Positions 62,720 through 64,000 of a stretch of DNA of 64,000 nucleotides are shown one piece after another. A program made the translations under genes and the position numbers. The stretch is taken from assembly GCF_000425225.1 (NCBI RefSeq), contig NZ_AULJ01000020.1, positions 33,516 through 97,515 of the forward strand. Direction: 5' to 3'. Each line of letters begins with the position of its first letter. Within the stretch, counting starts at the first letter, position 1. Origin of the DNA: Pontibacillus marinus BH030004 = DSM 16465 (GTDB taxonomy: Bacteria > Bacillota > Bacilli > Bacillales > BH030062). A model generated the notes under the pieces. That model was given only the letters and a program-made list of their open reading frames with translations, was not told the DNA's origin and searched no databases.

Positions 62720-62995
62720 TCAATGATGTTTTGTAAACCTATACATGCACATGCAAAAAAATATAAGTCCGATTAATAATAAAACACTTCCTAATAACAC
62801 TTCCGAAGTAATAAACCATTCTGTTAACTTACTATATTCAACTGAGTTCATACCATCTATTTTAGATAAGTAGTCTCTGGCTGAATTTTTCCCTGTTTCT
62901 ACACTGTTTTGTAACTTGAAGTAACCAAAAATTGAAATAATCATAGTAAATGCTAAAAAGGAGTAACGGCCAACATTATTGATAATCATCACCAC
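62720..62995 (-). CDS. small membrane protein, 91 residues
   Basis: Two helices (about 8-24 and 64-84) with a polar loop (SVETGKNSARDYLSKIDGMNSVEYSKLTEW). Tandem GTG/ATG starts at 62995-62989 follow GGAAG. Unlike its neighbours, it has no R module upstream but the S block (63031-63080). Not recognised. Confidence 0.6.
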   Translation of the reverse strand: MVMIINNVGRYSFLAFTMIISIFGYFKLQNSVETGKNSARDYLSKIDGMNSVEYSKLTEWFITSEVLLGSVLLLIGLIFFCMCMYRFTKHH

Positions 62996-63030
62996 TTCCG
63001 ATTAAGTTTTGTGATTTTATTACAATCCCA

Positions 63031-63080
63031 CAATAGCGCCCGATTGCTGAACATTTGAATTCGAGATAAATTGCAAATAT
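63031..63080. repeat. partial repeat copy (S2)
   Basis: GCGCCCGATTGCTGAACATTTGAATTCGAGATAAATTGCAAAT is the second S copy; it differs from the 60933 copy at few positions. Confidence 0.8.
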
Positions 63081-63100
63081 GTTCTTCCACTAAGCACCCT

Positions 63101-63511
63101 TTAGTTTAATTCCCCACCAAATTCTGCAAAGAAACTTTCCACTTCATATACAGAATTGGTCTGTAATTCAATACCATCTTTTGATACCACAAGATAAAAT
63201 GGAGAGTCTTCTTCATCAAACGGTTCTAAATAATCTACTGTTGTATCCCCACCACCAATACTTTGGATACCTCGATGAATACTTAATGATGACCAATTTT
63301 CATACTTCTTGTAATTCCAAATAACGTCAACCTCATCAGGAATGGGATTCTTTTCAATGAAAACATGTTTGGAATAGCCGTCCCCAGCATTCTTCTTCCA
63401 GATACTTAAATTTTTTTCCTTAGATACTTCTAATTCTTTCGCTTGAGAACAGCTTGTTAACATAATTATGGTTAAAACCGTTAATAAGATTATACTCTTT
63501 TTTATTCGCAT
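63101..63511 (-). CDS. lipoprotein, 136 residues
   Basis: Start at 63511 after GGGGG; lipobox MLTSC with Cys at about 21. Mature part is acidic, with a beta-rich pattern (DEVDVIWNYKKYENWSSLSIH; DSPFYLVVSKDGIELQTNSVYEVESF). Preceded by module R4. No family recognised. Confidence 0.7.
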   Translation of the reverse strand: MRIKKSIILLTVLTIIMLTSCSQAKELEVSKEKNLSIWKKNAGDGYSKHVFIEKNPIPDEVDVIWNYKKYENWSSLSIHRGIQSIGGGDTTVDYLEPFDEEDSPFYLVVSKDGIELQTNSVYEVESFFAEFGGELN

Positions 63512-63536
63512 CAAATTCCCCCACATTTATGGACAA

Positions 63537-63669
63537 ACCTGCTCGTAAGCTTAAGTACACTTCTTCACAATTTAATTGAAATTTTAACATAAATAACCAA
63601 CAAATAACCGACTATTTTTATGATCAAGACAAAAATAATAGGCACAACCTTATTCCAGGTTTGCGCCCT
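63537..63669 (-). repeat. intergenic repeat module R4, interrupted by an IS110-type element
   Basis: Hairpin GGCACAACCT/AGGTTTGCGCC, TTATTTTTGTC, then TATTTATGTTAAAATTT, CAATTAAATTGTGAAGAAG and GTACTTAAGC as in R3. It stops after TGCGCCCT, where the mobile element begins. Confidence 0.78.
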
Positions 63670-63704
63670 CGTATATTATTATTAGTCAGATTTGTTCTGG
63701 CTTT

Positions 63705-63888
63705 TAATCCTCATTACCTTTTTAGGAAGGTATAATGAGGTTAAATCAGATAGAGGTTGTCGCTCTGCGCCCTTGAAGCATTGTCTTCGTGCTTAAGACT
63801 GACACCTCTTTCTTTATAGAACTATTCGTATGAGCTGGATGGTACCTAGTTGCCGTATATCGAACGAGGTTGAGTATCTATAAAGTTA
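63705..63888 (+). ncRNA. candidate bridge RNA of the IS110-type element
   Basis: Three stem-loops in a row upstream of the recombinase. First, CCTCATTA (63709-63716) with TAATGAGG (63733-63740), closed further by CCTT/AAGG. Second, AGAGGTTGTC (63752-63761) with GACACCTCT (63801-63809) and an inner stem CTTGAAGCA/TGCTTAAG, leaving an internal loop. Third, CTTTATAGA (63812-63820) with TCTATAAAG (63877-63885), nine perfect pairs around a large loop. This is the 5' stem, target-binding loop and donor-binding loop layout described for IS621-type bridge RNAs. Confidence 0.65.
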
Positions 63889-63933
63889 AGAGGATTCCTT
63901 ACATCTGATTAATCTTATATGGGTGGTATATCT

Positions 63934-64000
63934 ATGATTTATCTTGGTATTGATATTGGAAAGCGTCATCATGAGGCCGGACTGATCAATGATAAAGGAG
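63934..64000 (+). CDS. IS110-family transposase (bridge recombinase), 5' part
   Basis: ATG at 63934 follows GGGTGG. The visible 22 residues include YLGIDIGKRHHEAGL, the first strand of the RuvC-like DEDD domain with the first catalytic Asp at residue 6. The gene runs off the window. The DEDD domain at the N-terminus and the long 5' non-coding region fit the IS110 group (rather than IS1111). Confidence 0.85.
   Translation, partial: MIYLGIDIGKRHHEAGLINDKG

Larger units (their letters stand above)
63668..64000 (+). mobile_element. left end of an IS110-family insertion element (partial)
   Basis: From the end of module R4 to the window edge: about 265 non-coding bases with strong stem-loops, followed by the start of an IS110-type (DEDD) transposase. 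IS110 elements lack terminal inverted repeats and make no target duplication; none is seen. The boundary at the CT of 63668-63669 is inferred from the guide matches described in the findings. The right end is outside the window. Confidence 0.75.

Overview
The window is a low-GC Firmicutes chromosome segment, most likely from a spore-forming, salt-tolerant member of the Bacillaceae. The evidence is a CotY/CotZ-type spore coat protein, a YteA-type DksA/TraR zinc-finger protein, a LiaIH/LiaFSR envelope-stress locus, S-layer-homology domains, a BCCT osmolyte-type carrier and a gene order around brxB-yqjA-yqjC-D-E-dinB that I recall from Bacillus subtilis. I saw no rRNA, tRNA or CRISPR. The genus cannot be fixed from the sequence alone.

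Layout. 1-6.9 kb: an ArsR-type regulator, RNase Z and an aldehyde dehydrogenase, then the coat protein, a YsnB-type phosphoesterase, a histidine phosphatase that seems to lack a normal start codon, a lipoprotein and small conserved genes. 6.95-7.31 kb: a stand-alone transcription unit with promoter and terminator but no reading frame (candidate structured RNA). 7.3-13 kb: a DUF421 membrane protein, then liaI-liaH and liaF-liaS-liaR on the minus strand, separated by a composite palindromic repeat; a second copy lies just upstream of liaI. 13-26.6 kb: small spore/stress-like proteins, a methyltransferase, an ArsR/AHSA1 pair, an ABC-F ATPase, a Nudix enzyme, a MacB/FtsX-type ABC exporter, DNA polymerase IV and a YqjE-type peptidase.

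26.7-47 kb is a branched-chain amino acid catabolism region. Leucine dehydrogenase and the four branched-chain 2-oxoacid dehydrogenase subunits turn Leu/Ile/Val into branched acyl-CoAs. The usual ptb/buk pair is absent and a FlK-like hotdog thioesterase heads the operon. About 9 kb downstream lie a carboxyltransferase, a methylmalonyl-CoA mutase catalytic chain and a fused B12-domain/epimerase protein, which together would carry propionyl-CoA (from Val and Ile) to succinyl-CoA. Between them sit brxB, yqjA, an L,D-transpeptidase, two tandem membrane-anchored paralogs, a CaiT-like BCCT carrier, a 21-bp tandem repeat and prli42.

47-60.5 kb is ordinary accessory content: gamma-carbonic anhydrase, GerMN-like protein, lipoprotein, SLH protein, GAF-STAS protein, M42 peptidase, a divergent MFS/LysR pair, hydrolases and a DUF1002 protein. 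60.6-63.7 kb is a minus-strand array of short membrane or secreted proteins, most preceded by a copy of the same ~140-bp terminator/promoter repeat, plus a GNAT fragment cut off exactly at a related repeat. The window ends inside an IS110-family element that has landed in the last repeat. Its left end holds three stacked stem-loops with the layout of a bridge RNA, and short segments in the two large loops match the flanking target and the element's own end. This is the most interesting feature of the window.
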